From: Peptoclostridium litorale DSM 5388
GTDB taxonomy: Bacteria > Bacillota > Clostridia > Peptostreptococcales > Peptostreptococcaceae
Length of the DNA: 64,000 nucleotides
Direction: 5' to 3'
Assembly: GCF_900141635.1 (NCBI RefSeq)
Contig: NZ_FSRH01000012.1
Coordinates: 1 to 64,000 of the forward strand
Below the pieces are notes generated by a model. That model was not told the origin of the DNA. It ran no database searches and saw only the letters and a program-made list of their open reading frames with translations. Below are positions 33,461-43,953 of the stretch, in pieces; positions within the stretch are counted from its first letter, which is position 1, and each line of letters opens with the position of its first letter. A program made the translations under genes and the position numbers.

Positions 33461-34261
33461 CTAAATTCCCCTCCTTCTGAGTATGGCATCAGCTACTTTT
33501 GCAGCCCTGTAATTTTCCTTTACATCGTGGACTCTTACTATGTCCACTCCCTTTTCTATGCCTATTACAGTGGTTGCTACAGTGCCTTCAACCCTCTCAT
33601 TCGAAGGAAGATCGAGTATCTTGCCTATCATCGACTTTCTGGACGCTCCAAGAAGTATTGGGTATCCAAGGCTTTTTAGCTCTTCAAGCCTTGCCATCAC
33701 CTCGATATTTTGCTCAGGAGTCTTTCCAAAACCTATTCCCGGATCCAGTATTATCTTGTCCTTGTCCACTCCTGCATTTATGGCTATTTCTACGCTCTTT
33801 TTCAAAAAACTCTTTATCTCTTCCATTATGTCCGCTTCATACTCTGTTCCATCCTGGTTGTGCATGGCAACTACATATGCGTCATTTTGCGCAACTATTC
33901 TTGCCATTTCCGGATCTTTTTGAAGCCCCCATATGTCATTTATTATGCTTGCACCTAGCTTTAATGCGCAAGCTGCCACATTTGACTTGTATGTGTCTAT
34001 TGATACAGGTATGTCTATATTCTCTCTCAATGACCTTACCACTTTTGAAATCCTGATTATCTCATCATGCTCGCTTACCGGGGTATGCCCAGGCCTTGTA
34101 GACTCTCCGCCTACATCTATTATGTCCGCTCCCTGGTTTTGCATTTCAATCGCCCTTTTAATAGCCGACTCTGCCTCATTATATCTTCCTCCGTCTGAAA
34201 AACTGTCTGGAGTGACATTGAGTATTCCCATTATATAAGTCTTTTTCGAAAATTCAAACAA
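33461..34261 (-). CDS. folP: Dihydropteroate synthase
   Basis: Joins hydroxymethyl-dihydropterin pyrophosphate to p-aminobenzoate. 266 residues, TIM barrel. Signatures ILNVTPDSFSDGG, DVGGESTRPG, SIDTYKS, NDIWGL, LDPGIGFGKT, LLGASRKSMIG and RVHDV are all present. The start is TTG 34261 with GGAGG eight bases upstream. It follows folE by 32 bases. Confidence 0.97.
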   Translation of the reverse strand: MFEFSKKTYIMGILNVTPDSFSDGGRYNEAESAIKRAIEMQNQGADIIDVGGESTRPGHTPVSEHDEIIRISKVVRSLRENIDIPVSIDTYKSNVAACALKLGASIINDIWGLQKDPEMARIVAQNDAYVVAMHNQDGTEYEADIMEEIKSFLKKSVEIAINAGVDKDKIILDPGIGFGKTPEQNIEVMARLEELKSLGYPILLGASRKSMIGKILDLPSNERVEGTVATTVIGIEKGVDIVRVHDVKENYRAAKVADAILRRRGI

Positions 34262-34293
34262 GCCAAATGCCTCCTTTCACTTTATTTGATCAT

Positions 34294-34857
34294 CTATTTT
34301 TGATTTATAAGGCTCATGACCTCCGCCCTAGCCGCAGTATCATTTTTAAATATTCCTCTTATTGCAGATGTCACAGTCTTAGAACCTGGCTTTTTAACGC
34401 CTCTCATTGTCATGCACATGTGCTCGGCTTCTATCACGACAACCACTCCATAAGGCGCAAGTTTTTCAACTATTGCATCTGCAACAGTCTGGGTTATTCT
34501 CTCCTGAAGCTGAGGCCTCTTTGCCACAGACTCCACTACCCTGGCAAGCTTTGAAAGCCCTGTAAGCCTTCCTCCCTTTGGTATATACGCCACATGTGCT
34601 TTTCCGAAAAACGGCACGAAGTGGTGCTCGCATACTGAATAAAACGGTATGTCCTTTACAAGCACTATCTCCTCATAGCTTTCTTCTTCAAAATACACTT
34701 CTAAATGGTCTTTAGGGTCTTCATTCAGTCCGCAAAATATCTCTTCATACATCCTCGCTATTCTGTCTGGCGTCCCTTTAAGCCCCTCTCTTTCAGGGTC
34801 TTCACCTACCGCCTTTATTATCTCTATGACAGCCTTATTTATTCTTTCTCTATCCAA
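34294..34857 (-). CDS. folE: GTP cyclohydrolase I
   Basis: First step of folate synthesis, GTP to dihydroneopterin triphosphate. The frame is open from 34884, but TTG 34857, eight bases after GGAGG, gives the normal 187-residue protein starting DRERINKAV. Zn ligands Cys ([15 protein letters not shown]) and Cys (MCMTMRGV), plus [10 protein letters not shown] and RPQLQERIT, are present. Unlike downstream fol genes it is preceded by an unusual nucleotidyltransferase gene. Confidence 0.95.
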   Translation of the reverse strand: MDRERINKAVIEIIKAVGEDPEREGLKGTPDRIARMYEEIFCGLNEDPKDHLEVYFEEESYEEIVLVKDIPFYSVCEHHFVPFFGKAHVAYIPKGGRLTGLSKLARVVESVAKRPQLQERITQTVADAIVEKLAPYGVVVVIEAEHMCMTMRGVKKPGSKTVTSAIRGIFKNDTAARAEVMSLINQK

Positions 34858-34916
34858 ATCTAATTCCTCCATTCGATATTCCAAAATTGTTTGCCAGGCG
34901 CATTTAGTGCCTTATT

Positions 34917-35612
34917 TTATTCACTGTATACAAGGCTTATCTCTTGCACAATGGGTCTTTTCCCAAAGACTTCACAGTATATGTCCTCAAGCTTTGAAAG
35001 CTCGAAACATTCTAGGAATTCACTTGATTTTGTGTATAGCCTTGGATTAATTTTTTTAAGCTCTTTTAATATTCTTTTTTCCTTCGGAAGCCATATGGCA
35101 TTTACTGTAAAATATGCTTTTATAAGCCTTTCGAATATAATTATCCTGCTAAATCTATTTTGAACCGGATCGGCCTCCTTGCTATTCCCTTCAATAAGCC
35201 CTTTTAGCTGGTTCATTTCAAGTGCTACAAGTTCCTCTGGCAGTGGCATTGGCCCTTTCTCATATTTCTTTTTCGCCATATCTATAAGGCTGTCTGCTGC
35301 ATTTTCACTTTGGCTTATCACAAATGCCCTGTTTGCAAGCTCGTGTACAATAAACATCTTTTCACTTTCTATTAGGTCTTTTGCAACCTCCAGCGGGAAA
35401 TAATTTATGTCGATTTCAAGGCCTTCGGATTTGACTATCTTTCTTTCCTGGAATTTTCCTGAAGACGTGATTACAAAGAGGTCTATGTCCCCTGGAACTA
35501 TTTCAGGCTTTTGCGCCATTTGAGAGCTCGACCCCACAAGAATTACTGCTATTATATCTTCTTTATTTCTATACCTATATACATATTCAAATATCTTATC
35601 GCTAAAGTCCAT
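34917..35612 (-). CDS. Nucleotidyltransferase-fold protein
   Basis: 231 residues from ATG 35612 (AGGTGA upstream). The N-terminal 90 residues have a minimal nucleotidyltransferase core: GSSSQMAQKPEIVPGDIDLFVI (Gly-Ser and Asp-x-Asp metal ligands) and a third acidic strand LEIDINYF. The rest is helical and unassigned. It heads the folate operon, 60 bases before folE, on the same strand. The substrate is unknown; a role in pterin or tRNA chemistry cannot be decided. Confidence 0.75.
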   Translation of the reverse strand: MDFSDKIFEYVYRYRNKEDIIAVILVGSSSQMAQKPEIVPGDIDLFVITSSGKFQERKIVKSEGLEIDINYFPLEVAKDLIESEKMFIVHELANRAFVISQSENAADSLIDMAKKKYEKGPMPLPEELVALEMNQLKGLIEGNSKEADPVQNRFSRIIIFERLIKAYFTVNAIWLPKEKRILKELKKINPRLYTKSSEFLECFELSKLEDIYCEVFGKRPIVQEISLVYSE

Positions 35613-35843
35613 TGTTTCACCTGCTCTATCCAAGAAAAATCCACTCCACCCAATGATTATAGTATATTATATCACTATTGCAAAATGGAGTGAACCTATT
35701 GTCACCATTATATTTTGTGCGAATAGTATCCATTGATCTGTCAGTCCCCTTCACCCTTTGCAATTAATAAATACCCATTTGATATATGACAAAGCAGTTT
35801 TAATTTTTACCATTATAATTATAAAAAATATGATTCCAAATTA
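35613..35843. other. Intergenic, no gene seen
   Basis: AT-rich stretch between the nucleotidyltransferase start and the terminator of the small selenoprotein gene. No supported feature. Confidence 0.5.
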
Positions 35844-35873
35844 TAAACAGGCCGCTTTTACACGGCCTGTTTA
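35844..35873 (-). terminator. Terminator after the small selenoprotein gene
   Basis: TAAACAGGCCG/CGGCCTGTTTA arms (11 pairs), loop of eight, with T-rich flanks on both strands. Confidence 0.8.
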
Positions 35874-35906
35874 TTATTAATGTAATTGATAAAATTAAAA
35901 ACACTA

Positions 35907-36215
35907 CTATTTTTGTATAAGCTGGTATCTGTATATTAGAAGCGCATTGTCTCCTTTTACTTTTACTCCGCCCTTTATAAAGTCAACCTTTTCTCCATTT
36001 TCAAGTTCAATTACAGAACCCGCCGTATCGTCCATGAATTTTTGAACTTCGTCAGCATCACTTACTTCTACAGACTCCTTAACTCCCCATGCAACTGCAA
36101 GGACCGCGTTGATGTCTCATGTTGCACATGCGTTGTCTGCTCTGTCTTTTAGTGATTCCTCTATGCTCTTTTGAAGAGCCTTCTTTACATCCCCATTTTC
36201 AATTATAAAAGCCAT
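35907..36215 (-). CDS. Candidate small selenoprotein (Cys-x-x-Sec)
   Basis: Not recognised as a known family. ATG 36215 follows GGGAGG; the frame runs to TAG at 35909-35907 with a single TGA at codon 33 (36119-36117). Read as Sec the protein has 102 residues with Cys30-Ala-Thr-Sec33, the same CxxU spacing as GrdA. The part after the TGA has no ribosome site and its first Met is codon 61, so a second start is unlikely. Both halves share amphipathic, Val/Lys/Glu-rich composition and codon use. It follows gcvT-H-PA-PB-folD-fhs on the same strand. A redox role in one-carbon or glycine metabolism is only an inference. Confidence 0.8.
36092..36119 (-). other. Sec UGA and candidate SECIS in the small selenoprotein gene
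   Basis: TGA 36119-36117, then after five bases CAACGC-GGTCCTT-GC(A)GTTG (36111-36092): six pairs with one bulged A and a GGTC-containing apical loop, reminiscent of the E. coli fdhF SECIS loop. Judged by eye. Confidence 0.55.
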
Positions 36216-36279
36216 TTTATTTCCTCCCTTTATTCACAGTGTCGTTTCTATCGATTTATTCTATAATGGATTGTATAAG

Positions 36280-36307
36280 ATCGGGGAAAACCTAAGTTTT
36301 CCCCGAT
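36280..36307. terminator. Hairpin between fhs and the small selenoprotein gene
   Basis: ATCGGGGAAAAC/GTTTTCCCCGAT, 12 perfect pairs, loop CTAA; no U-run on either strand, so it may be an attenuator or mRNA-end stabiliser rather than a full stop. Confidence 0.55.
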
Positions 36308-36367
36308 GTGAAATATGCAAGGGTTATTGTAATGATGAGCCATGTCCACCAGTATAATTTTTTCCCA

Positions 36368-38038
36368 TTAGAACAATCCTATTATTTCTCCGCTTTCAAG
36401 TATATCCATCTTGTTTGCCGCTGGAACCTTAGGCAGTCCCGGCATAGTCATTATGTCTCCGGTAAGCGCTACAAGGAATCCTGCTCCAGCTGAAGCTCTT
36501 ACATTACTTACTGTTACTCTAAATCCTGAAGGTCTTCCAAGAAGCTTAGGGTTGTCCGAAAGCGAGTACTGAGTCTTAGCCATACATATAGGAAGCTTTG
36601 AAAGTCCTATGCTGTCATACTTAGCTATTTCTTTTTCAGCCTTTGCAGTGAAGTCCACTCCGTCAGCTCCATATATCTCTTTTGCTATTGTCTCTATCTT
36701 TTCCTTTATAGGCATATCCAGATCGTATAGAGGCTTGAAGTTTGCCTTTCCGCTTTCAACAACTTCAACAACTCTCTTTGCAAGAGCAACTCCGCCTTCT
36801 CCGCCATTTGCCCATACTTCTGAAAGTACAGCATCTGCTCCCATTTCTCTGCATCTTTCCTCAACAAACTTAAGCTCCTGCTTAGTATCTGTAGGGAATG
36901 CGTTTATGGCAACTATAACAGGCACTCCGAATTTTTGAACGTTTTCTATTTGCTTTTCAAGGTTTCCAAATCCTTTTTCAAGAGCTTCCATGTTCTCGTT
37001 GTTTAGCTCTGTCCTTGGAACCCCACCATGGTTTTTAAGCGCTCTTACTGTAGCTACAACCACTGCTGCATCTGGCTTAAGTCCTGCATATCTGCACTTT
37101 ATGTTGAAGAACTTCTCAGCTCCAAGGTCAGCTCCAAATCCTGCCTCCGTAACCACGTAGTCAGCTATCTTAAGAGCCGTCTTAGTAGTCATTACAGAGT
37201 TGCATCCGTGTGCTATGTTTGCAAAAGGTCCTCCGTGTATTATAGCCGGAGTGTTTTCAAGAGTCTGAACAAGGTTAGGTTTTATGGCATCCTTAAGAAG
37301 AAGTGCAAGTGATCCTGTAGCATGAAGCTGATTTGCTGTTACAGGCTTGTTGTCATAAGTGTATCCCACTATCATCTTTTTAAGCCTTTCCTTAAGGTCT
37401 GTCATGCTTGTAGCAAGGCACAGTATTGCCATTATTTCAGATGCAACTGATATGTCAAATCCGTCTTGTCTTGGAATTCCGTTTCCAGTTCCGCCAAGAG
37501 CTATTACTATGTCTCTTAGAGCTCTGTCGTTCATGTCAAGGCATCTTTTCCAAGTTATCTTTGTAGGGTCTATTTCAAGTAGGTTGCCCTGCTTTATGTG
37601 GTTGTCAAGAAGAGCTGCAAGAAGGTTGTTTGCAGTAGTTATAGCGTGTATATCTCCTGTGAAGTGAAGGTTTATGTCGTCCATTGGCACAACCTGTGCG
37701 TATCCTCCGCCTGCTGCTCCACCTTTTACTCCAAAGCAAGGTCCAAGAGAAGGCTCTCTAAGTGCAGTTATAGTCTTTTTGCCTATCTTGTTAAGACCCA
37801 TGCTAAGACCTACGTTTGTAGTAGTCTTACCTTCTCCTGCTGGAGTAGGGTTTATAGCAGTTACAAGCACAAGCTTTCCGTCAGGCTTGTCTTCAAGTTT
37901 TTTGTAAACGTCAAGCGATATTTTCGCCTTATACTTTCCGTAAAGCTCTATATCGTCTTCCTTCAGGCCAAGATCCTTTGCAATGTCTACTATCGGAAGC
38001 ATCTTGGCTTCCTGTGCTATTTGAACGTCAGTTTTCAT
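36368..38038 (-). CDS. fhs: Formate-tetrahydrofolate ligase
   Basis: ATP-dependent formation of 10-formyl-THF from formate (reversible, can make ATP from formyl-THF). 556 residues, the standard length. P-loop [14 protein letters not shown] at about 66-79, [30 protein letters not shown], and C-terminal GEIIGLF are present. It starts 18 bases after folD and completes the folate branch that carries carbon from glycine cleavage to formate or purines. Confidence 0.98.
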   Translation of the reverse strand: MKTDVQIAQEAKMLPIVDIAKDLGLKEDDIELYGKYKAKISLDVYKKLEDKPDGKLVLVTAINPTPAGEGKTTTNVGLSMGLNKIGKKTITALREPSLGPCFGVKGGAAGGGYAQVVPMDDINLHFTGDIHAITTANNLLAALLDNHIKQGNLLEIDPTKITWKRCLDMNDRALRDIVIALGGTGNGIPRQDGFDISVASEIMAILCLATSMTDLKERLKKMIVGYTYDNKPVTANQLHATGSLALLLKDAIKPNLVQTLENTPAIIHGGPFANIAHGCNSVMTTKTALKIADYVVTEAGFGADLGAEKFFNIKCRYAGLKPDAAVVVATVRALKNHGGVPRTELNNENMEALEKGFGNLEKQIENVQKFGVPVIVAINAFPTDTKQELKFVEERCREMGADAVLSEVWANGGEGGVALAKRVVEVVESGKANFKPLYDLDMPIKEKIETIAKEIYGADGVDFTAKAEKEIAKYDSIGLSKLPICMAKTQYSLSDNPKLLGRPSGFRVTVSNVRASAGAGFLVALTGDIMTMPGLPKVPAANKMDILESGEIIGLF

Positions 38039-38056
38039 ACTATAAATTCCCCCTTA

Positions 38057-38902
38057 TTATTTAGCTTTTCTCTTTGCAGATACCACAGTATTGAACAGAA
38101 GCATTGTTATTGTCATAGGGCCAACCCCGCCTGGAACAGGAGTTATATATCCGGCCTTTTCCTTCACTGATTCAAAATCAACATCTCCAACAAGCTTTCC
38201 GTCGACTCTATTTATACCCACATCTATTACCACAGCACCTTCTTTTACCATGTCTGCTGTGACAAAGTTAGGTTTTCCTATTGCCGCAACTAGAATGTCT
38301 GCTTCGCTTGCCTCTTTTACAAGATCCTTTGTTCTAGAGTGGCAAATTGTAACTGTAGCGTTCTTTTGGAGAAGAAGCATTGCCGCAGGCTTTCCAACTA
38401 TGTTGCTTCTTCCTATTATGACAGCCTTTTTGCCTGCCATTTCTATATTTTCATGCTCCATAAGCTTTATTACTCCGTGAGGCGTACATGGTATGAATGC
38501 CTCTTCGCCTATTGAAAGCTTTCCTACGTTTATAGGGTGGAATCCATCCACATCCTTTTCAGGATTTATTCTGTTTATAATCTTTTTCTCATCTATGTGA
38601 GATGGAAGAGGAAGCTGAACAAGTATTCCGTCTATTGACTGCTTGTTGTTCAGTTCGTCTATCAGGTTTAAAAGATCTTCTTCGCTTGTGTCTGCATTAA
38701 GTTTATGACCTTCTGAATAGATCCCTATCTTTTCACAAGCTTTTTCCTTGCTCGCTACATATGTCTTTGAAGCTGGGTCTTCTCCCACAAGCACAACTGC
38801 AAGTCCTGGTGTTATGCCCTTTTCTTCCTTTAGCTTTTTAACTTCTACTTCAAGTTCTTTTCTAATTTCAGCTGATACTGCTTTTCCGTCTATAAGTTTC
38901 AA
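38057..38902 (-). CDS. folD: Methylene-THF dehydrogenase / methenyl-THF cyclohydrolase
   Basis: Bifunctional oxidation of 5,10-methylene-THF to 10-formyl-THF. 281 residues. Catalytic Lys in [26 protein letters not shown], Rossmann [14 protein letters not shown], and [11 protein letters not shown]. It follows gcvPB after about 210 bases and precedes fhs by 18. Confidence 0.97.
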   Translation of the reverse strand: MKLIDGKAVSAEIRKELEVEVKKLKEEKGITPGLAVVLVGEDPASKTYVASKEKACEKIGIYSEGHKLNADTSEEDLLNLIDELNNKQSIDGILVQLPLPSHIDEKKIINRINPEKDVDGFHPINVGKLSIGEEAFIPCTPHGVIKLMEHENIEMAGKKAVIIGRSNIVGKPAAMLLLQKNATVTICHSRTKDLVKEASEADILVAAIGKPNFVTADMVKEGAVVIDVGINRVDGKLVGDVDFESVKEKAGYITPVPGGVGPMTITMLLFNTVVSAKRKAK

Positions 38903-39045
38903 GACCTGTACCTCCCATATGATTTTATACCTGCATGTTATAAATTATAACAGATTTATAATTCTATTCAACACATACAATTCATTCGTCACGCGTATCT
39001 ATTATTCGAGTTTTTATCGCTTTTTGCTGTTTTTGCTGTTTTTTA

Positions 39046-39069
39046 TGCCGGCAGAATATTCTGCCGGCA
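39046..39069. repeat. 24-base perfect palindrome between gcvPB and folD
   Basis: TGCCGGCAGAAT then its exact complement; no U-run directly follows. May attenuate between the gcv and folD-fhs parts of the unit. Confidence 0.6.
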
Positions 39070-39112
39070 CTTGTATTTTTGTCATATATTATTTTTATGC
39101 AAGTTTAAAATA

Positions 39113-40558
39113 TTATTTTTCCCATTTAAGTACAAGATCTTTTGCCGCCTTAACTTCGTCAAGCCTTCTTACTTCTGTGTTGTAAGGAGCATTCTTTAGA
39201 ATGCTTGCATCCTCTTTCGCCTCTTTTGCAATGCTAAGCATAGCCTCTACAAAGCCGTCAAGAGTTTCTCTGCTTTCAGTCTCCGTAGGCTCTATCATTA
39301 TAGCCTCGTTCACTATAAGAGGGAAGTATACTGTAGGTGGATGGTATCCATGGTCAAGAAGTCTCTTAGCAACGTCAAGCGTGCTTACATCGCCCTCCTT
39401 GATTCCTCCAAGTACGAACTCATGCTTGCAAACTCTGTCGAAAGGAAGATTGTATTCTCCCTTAAGCTTGTTCATAAGGTAGTTTGCATTCAGTACAGCA
39501 TTTTGGCTCGCCTCGTTAAGTCCTTTTCCTCCCATTGTAAGCATATATGCATATGCCTTTAAGCACACGCCGTAGTTTCCATAGAAGTTTTTAACTTTTC
39601 CTATTGAATTCGGTCTGTCGTAGTCAAGCACATATGAATCGTCTTTTTTCTCTATAACTGGCACTGGAAGGAATTCAACAAGACGTTCCTTGACAGCTAT
39701 CGCTCCACTTCCAGGTCCTCCTCCACCGTGAGGAGTTGACATAGTCTTGTGAAGGTTATAGTGCATAACGTCAAATCCCATGTCTCCCGGTCTTGCTTCT
39801 CCCATTATGGCATTCATGTTGGCTCCATCATAGTATAGAAGTCCTCCTGCCTCGTGTATAAGAGCAGCTATTTCCTTTATGTTTTCTTCAAACAATCCAA
39901 GAGTACTTGGGTTTGTAAGCATTAATCCTGCAACTTCGTCGCTTAGAGCAGCCTTAAGGTTGTCTATGTCAACTCCGCCGTCTTTGTTTGACGCTATCTC
40001 AACAACTTCAAATCCTGCAACGTGAGCACTTGAAGGGTTTGTTCCGTGAGCGGCGTCAGGAACTATTATCTTAGTTCTCTTAGTGTCGCCTCTCTTTTCA
40101 TGGTATGCCTTTATAAGCAAAAGCCCTGTATATTCTCCATGAGAACCTGCTGCCGGCTGAAGGCATCCTCTGTCCATTCCTGCTATTTCCGCAAGAAGGC
40201 CATCAAGATTGTGCATAAGCTCTAAAGATCCCTGAACAGTCTCTTCAGGCTGGTAAGGGTGTACATTTACAAGGCCAGGTATTCTTGCCATGTCCTCGTT
40301 TATCTTAGGGTTGTACTTCATCGTACAAGATCCCAGTGGATAGAAGCCTTCGTCAACGCCAAAGTTCTTCTTAGATAGGTTTGTAAAGTGTCTTATTACA
40401 TCAACTTCACTAACCTCTGGAAGCTCAGGAGCCACATCGCTTAAAAATTCAGCTGGTATCGCTTCGCTCGCTTCCACCTTAGGCACATCTGATTTTGGAA
40501 GGCTGTACGCAACTCTTCCCTCTGTCGAAACTTCGAAAATAAGCTTATCGTATTTCAT
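39113..40558 (-). CDS. gcvPB: Glycine dehydrogenase (decarboxylating) subunit 2
   Basis: PLP-containing half of the two-subunit P-protein of the glycine cleavage system: decarboxylates glycine and loads aminomethyl onto GcvH. 481 residues. PLP Lys in [19 protein letters not shown], plus [13 protein letters not shown] and [12 protein letters not shown]. Its ATG overlaps the gcvPA stop by a base. Confidence 0.97.
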   Translation of the reverse strand: MKYDKLIFEVSTEGRVAYSLPKSDVPKVEASEAIPAEFLSDVAPELPEVSEVDVIRHFTNLSKKNFGVDEGFYPLGSCTMKYNPKINEDMARIPGLVNVHPYQPEETVQGSLELMHNLDGLLAEIAGMDRGCLQPAAGSHGEYTGLLLIKAYHEKRGDTKRTKIIVPDAAHGTNPSSAHVAGFEVVEIASNKDGGVDIDNLKAALSDEVAGLMLTNPSTLGLFEENIKEIAALIHEAGGLLYYDGANMNAIMGEARPGDMGFDVMHYNLHKTMSTPHGGGGPGSGAIAVKERLVEFLPVPVIEKKDDSYVLDYDRPNSIGKVKNFYGNYGVCLKAYAYMLTMGGKGLNEASQNAVLNANYLMNKLKGEYNLPFDRVCKHEFVLGGIKEGDVSTLDVAKRLLDHGYHPPTVYFPLIVNEAIMIEPTETESRETLDGFVEAMLSIAKEAKEDASILKNAPYNTEVRRLDEVKAAKDLVLKWEK

Positions 40559-41901
40559 TATTCAGCCACCTCCATTACCTGTGCCAACAGGTCTATTTCT
40601 GCTTTAGTCCTCTTCTCTGTAACACAAAGAAGAAGTCCGTTTTTCATGTCTTTAAAATCTCTTGAAAGCTCGTATCCGCCAAGTATGTCTTTTTCAAGAA
40701 GCTTCTTGTTCACATTTGAAACGTCAACGCCTGTTGTAAGCGCAAACTCCTTGAAGAAAGGTCTCCCTTCGAACATAGGCTTGAACTTTCCAGACTCTGT
40801 AAGCTTTTTGTAAGCGTACTGAGCCTTTTCCATACACTGTGTAGCAACCTCTTTAAGTCCCTCTTTACCCATTGTAGTAAGGTAAATTGTAACTATAAGA
40901 GAGCAAAGTCCTTGGTTTGAACATATATTTGATGTAGCCTTTTCTCTTCTTATGTGCTGCTCTCTCGCCTGAAGCGTAAGAACAAATCCTCTTTTGCCTT
41001 CGACGTCGACAGTCTGCCCAACTATTCTTCCTGGCATTTTTCTTGCATGCTTTGAGTTTGTAGCCAGGAATCCTATATAAGGTCCGCCGAAGTTAAGTGC
41101 GCTTCCAAACGACTGGGCATCTCCAACAGCTATGTCTGCTCCCATGTCTGCAGGCTTTTTAAGAAGGCCTAGAGATATAGGGTCCACATAGTCTATGCAA
41201 AGAGCCTTTTGCTCATGCGCTATGTCAGCTGCAGCCTGCACATCTTCTATTATTCCGAAGAAGTTAGGGCTTTGAACTATTACACCTGCAGTAGTCTTGT
41301 TTACAGCCTCCCTAAGCTTCGCAAGGTCTGTAACTCCGTTGTCCATGTCCACTTCTATGACATCTATTCCCTTTGCCTTCATGTAAGTCTTAAGAAGTTT
41401 TATGGTCTCAGGATGTACCGTCTTTGAAACTACTATATTGTCGCTTTTCTTCTTGGCTGCAAGACTCATTATGGCAGCCTCTACGCACGCTGTTCCACCA
41501 TCATACATTGATGCATTTGAAACATCCATGCCCGTAAGCTCGCATATCATACTCTGGTATTCGAATATCATCTGAAGTGTTCCCTGGCTTATCTCCGGCT
41601 GATATGGCGTATATGCAGTGAAAAACTCCTGACGAAGTATAAGGTGGTTTATAAGTGATGGTATGTAGTGGTCATATGCACCAGCACCCATAAAGCATGT
41701 TAACTCACTTTTATTCTTTGCTGCAAGCTCGCTCATGTGCTTGGAAAGCTCCATTTCCGAAAGGCCATCAGGAATATCAAGGTCCCTTCCAAGGCGAAGG
41801 TCCTCTGGAATATCCGCAAAAAGGTCATTCATAGAGTTCATTCCCATACTTTCGAGCATTGACTTTCTTTCAGCTTCTGTATTTGGAATGTACTTGTTCA
41901 T
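40558..41901 (-). CDS. gcvPA: Glycine dehydrogenase (decarboxylating) subunit 1
   Basis: Partner subunit of the P-protein, 447 residues. Hallmarks [31 protein letters not shown], and [23 protein letters not shown]. It starts two bases after gcvH ends (RBS AGGAGG at the gcvH end) and overlaps gcvPB. Confidence 0.97.
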   Translation of the reverse strand: MNKYIPNTEAERKSMLESMGMNSMNDLFADIPEDLRLGRDLDIPDGLSEMELSKHMSELAAKNKSELTCFMGAGAYDHYIPSLINHLILRQEFFTAYTPYQPEISQGTLQMIFEYQSMICELTGMDVSNASMYDGGTACVEAAIMSLAAKKKSDNIVVSKTVHPETIKLLKTYMKAKGIDVIEVDMDNGVTDLAKLREAVNKTTAGVIVQSPNFFGIIEDVQAAADIAHEQKALCIDYVDPISLGLLKKPADMGADIAVGDAQSFGSALNFGGPYIGFLATNSKHARKMPGRIVGQTVDVEGKRGFVLTLQAREQHIRREKATSNICSNQGLCSLIVTIYLTTMGKEGLKEVATQCMEKAQYAYKKLTESGKFKPMFEGRPFFKEFALTTGVDVSNVNKKLLEKDILGGYELSRDFKDMKNGLLLCVTEKRTKAEIDLLAQVMEVAE

Positions 41902-41902
41902 A

Positions 41903-42289
41903 TTAGTCCTCCTTGCTGCAGAATGCTTCGTAAGCGCTAGCGTCCATTAGCTTCTCAATCTCAGACTTATCTGACATTTCAACAGCAACAAGCCACTTTC
42001 CATATGGGTCTTCATTTATACTTTCTGGAGCATCTTCAAGCTCTTCATTTATTTCAACTATCTTTCCAGCCACAGGCATGTATACGTCTGTAGCCGCCTT
42101 AACAGACTCTATTACTCCGTAAGACTCTTCTACACCAAACTCGTCGTCAACTTCTGGAAGCTCTACGTAAACTATATCTCCAAGAGCATGCTGAGCGTAG
42201 TCAGTAGCTCCTATGTATGCCTTGTCGCCTTCTACTCTTACCCAGTCATGATGCTCAGTGTAATAAAGACCCTCAACTATTTTACTCAT
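41903..42289 (-). CDS. gcvH: Glycine cleavage H protein
   Basis: Lipoyl shuttle of glycine cleavage, 128 residues. The lipoylated Lys is in [20 protein letters not shown]-terminal [31 protein letters not shown] is a classic GcvH start. AGGGAGG before ATG. Confidence 0.98.
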   Translation of the reverse strand: MSKIVEGLYYTEHHDWVRVEGDKAYIGATDYAQHALGDIVYVELPEVDDEFGVEESYGVIESVKAATDVYMPVAGKIVEINEELEDAPESINEDPYGKWLVAVEMSDKSEIEKLMDASAYEAFCSKED

Positions 42290-42404
42290 GTTAAATTCCT
42301 CCCTGTATTTTCATTTTTTTATTTTATTAGTATTCTTGAGGCCAATAGGGCCTCGAGTATTCCTTTTTACCCCATTTATATATTATTAATCATCTATTTG
42401 TAAT

Positions 42405-43514
42405 CTATTTTTTGTAGCTCTTGTTGTAGAATCTCTTCTTAACTACCTCAGCAGGAACTACTTTCTTTCTTATCTGGATTTCTATTTCAGATCCAAGCTC
42501 TGCATGTGCAATGTCAACCATTGCAAGTCCAACTAGTCTTCCTGTTGATGGAGACTGGTATCCTGTAGTTACAAAACCAATTTTTTCTCCATTTGAAAGA
42601 ACGTCGTATCCATGTCTTGGGATTCCTTTTCCTTTAAGTTCAAAGCCAACTATCTTTCTAGTAAGACCGTCTGCCTTTTGCTTCTTAAGTGCGTCTTTTC
42701 CTATGAAATCGTCTTCTATGTCCAGCTTTACAAAGAATCCAAGGCCTGCCTCCAGCGGAGATATGTCCTTGTCAAGTTCCTGTCCATATAGAGGAAGAGC
42801 AACCTCGAATCTAAGAGTATCCCTACATCCAAGACCAGCAGGCTTTAGTCCCTCGTCTTTTCCAGCTTCCATTATCTTTTCCCATACATCTGCAGCAGAG
42901 TCGTTTGAAGTGTATATTTCAAATCCGTCTTCTCCAGTGTATCCAGTTCTTGATATCATGCAGTTTGCTCCTGCTATGTTAACGTCCTTCTTGCAGTAGA
43001 AGAACTTGACTTCATCAAGATTGGTGTCTGTAAGCTTTTGAAGTATTTCTTGAGCCTTTGGGCCCTGAAGCGCAATTTCAGCAATGTCGTCTGATATGTT
43101 CTTTGTCTCAACGTCGAATCCCTTTGTATTTTCAACCATCCAGCTGTAGTCCTTTTCTACATTGCTTGCATTTATTACAAGAAGGTAGTCGTCATTTGTA
43201 TATTTGTAAACTAGAAGGTCGTCAACAGTACCTCCGTCAGGATAGCACATGTGAGTGTAAAGAGCCTGGTTGTCCTCAAGTACCTTTACGTCATTTGCAA
43301 CCAGATTTTGTATAAAATCAGTTGCACCTTTTCCCTTGACTTCAACTTCACCCATGTGTGAAACGTCAAACATTCCCGCATTAGTTCTCACTGCTTCGTG
43401 TTCTGCGTTTATTCCCTCATACTGGACTGGAAGAGCCCATCCACAGAATTCAATCATCTTACCACCATATTTTTTGTGAAGCTCATACATAGGTGTCTTT
43501 TTTACATTTTCCAC
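42405..43514 (-). CDS. gcvT: Glycine cleavage T protein (aminomethyltransferase)
   Basis: Moves the methylene from GcvH to THF, releasing ammonia. 369 residues from GTG 43514, nine bases after GAGGAGG; a longer frame (43553) and an ATG directly abutting that site are less likely. GWALPVQYEGI, FDVSHMGEVEVKG, RTGYTGEDGFEIY, and the GLGCRDTLRFEVALPLYGQEL folate-binding block are present. First gene after the glycine riboswitch. Confidence 0.97.
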   Translation of the reverse strand: MENVKKTPMYELHKKYGGKMIEFCGWALPVQYEGINAEHEAVRTNAGMFDVSHMGEVEVKGKGATDFIQNLVANDVKVLEDNQALYTHMCYPDGGTVDDLLVYKYTNDDYLLVINASNVEKDYSWMVENTKGFDVETKNISDDIAEIALQGPKAQEILQKLTDTNLDEVKFFYCKKDVNIAGANCMISRTGYTGEDGFEIYTSNDSAADVWEKIMEAGKDEGLKPAGLGCRDTLRFEVALPLYGQELDKDISPLEAGLGFFVKLDIEDDFIGKDALKKQKADGLTRKIVGFELKGKGIPRHGYDVLSNGEKIGFVTTGYQSPSTGRLVGLAMVDIAHAELGSEIEIQIRKKVVPAEVVKKRFYNKSYKK

Positions 43515-43677
43515 TAACAACATCCTCCTCTCAATACTGAAAGCATCTTTCACAATACCTTCTTACCCACTGTATTTCTTTATTATGCATTTGAATTGAA
43601 TATTAATTTAAGCGTTTACATATCTACCCAAATTGATTTATATTTACTCTGATAATCAATTTAGTGTCCAAATACGC

Positions 43678-43720
43678 AAAAAAGGATATGATGACAATAA
43701 ACTCGTGCGCCATCATACCC
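43678..43720 (-). terminator. Terminator in the gcv leader
   Basis: On the minus strand GGGTATGATG and CATCATATCC arms are followed by six Ts (A-run 43678-43683). The 5' arm is next to the last riboswitch helix. Confidence 0.85.
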
Positions 43721-43899
43721 TCTGTGTTTTCACCTTGGATGAAGGGGGTTTCCCAAATCCGCCGGTGCCGAATTATGTACGGTTTTTCCAGAGTTCCATC
43801 CAGCAGCAATTCTTTTGCCTGAGAGTTTCTATCACACATTGGCGTTTTGTGATATTGCCCCGTCGGCCACCTTTTAGTCAGGTGTCTCTCACTGCCTTC
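43719..43899 (-). ncRNA. Glycine riboswitch upstream of gcvT (second aptamer divergent)
   Basis: First aptamer (about 43899-43800): AGTGAGAGACACC, GGCCGACGGGGCAATATC, AGAAACTCTCAGGCAAAAG. The second domain (about 43799-43719) keeps the CTCTGG...CAGAGG P1 helix, a CACCGGCGGAT core and AAGGTGAAAACACAGAGG, but lacks the GGAGAG segment and the CTCTCAGG block is CATCCAAGG. It may bind weakly or serve as scaffold. Confidence 0.9.
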
Positions 43900-43924
43900 A
43901 TATGGTTTGTATTTGTTTAACGTA

Positions 43925-43953
43925 ATGATATCTTACACTCAAACACATTTCAA
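43925..43953 (-). promoter_or_regulatory. Promoter of the gcv operon
   Basis: TTGAAA (43953-43948), 17-base spacer and TATCAT (43930-43925) on the minus strand, about 30 bases before the riboswitch. Confidence 0.65.

Noticed and set aside
35907-36215. Pseudogene with a nonsense mutation
   Set aside because: UGA in a CxxU motif, hairpin 3' of it, intact frame and signals favour recoding in this selenoprotein-using organism; still unproven.
43624-43839. 71-residue ORF upstream of gcvT
   Set aside because: Overlaps the glycine riboswitch and terminator on the same strand; explained by the RNA.
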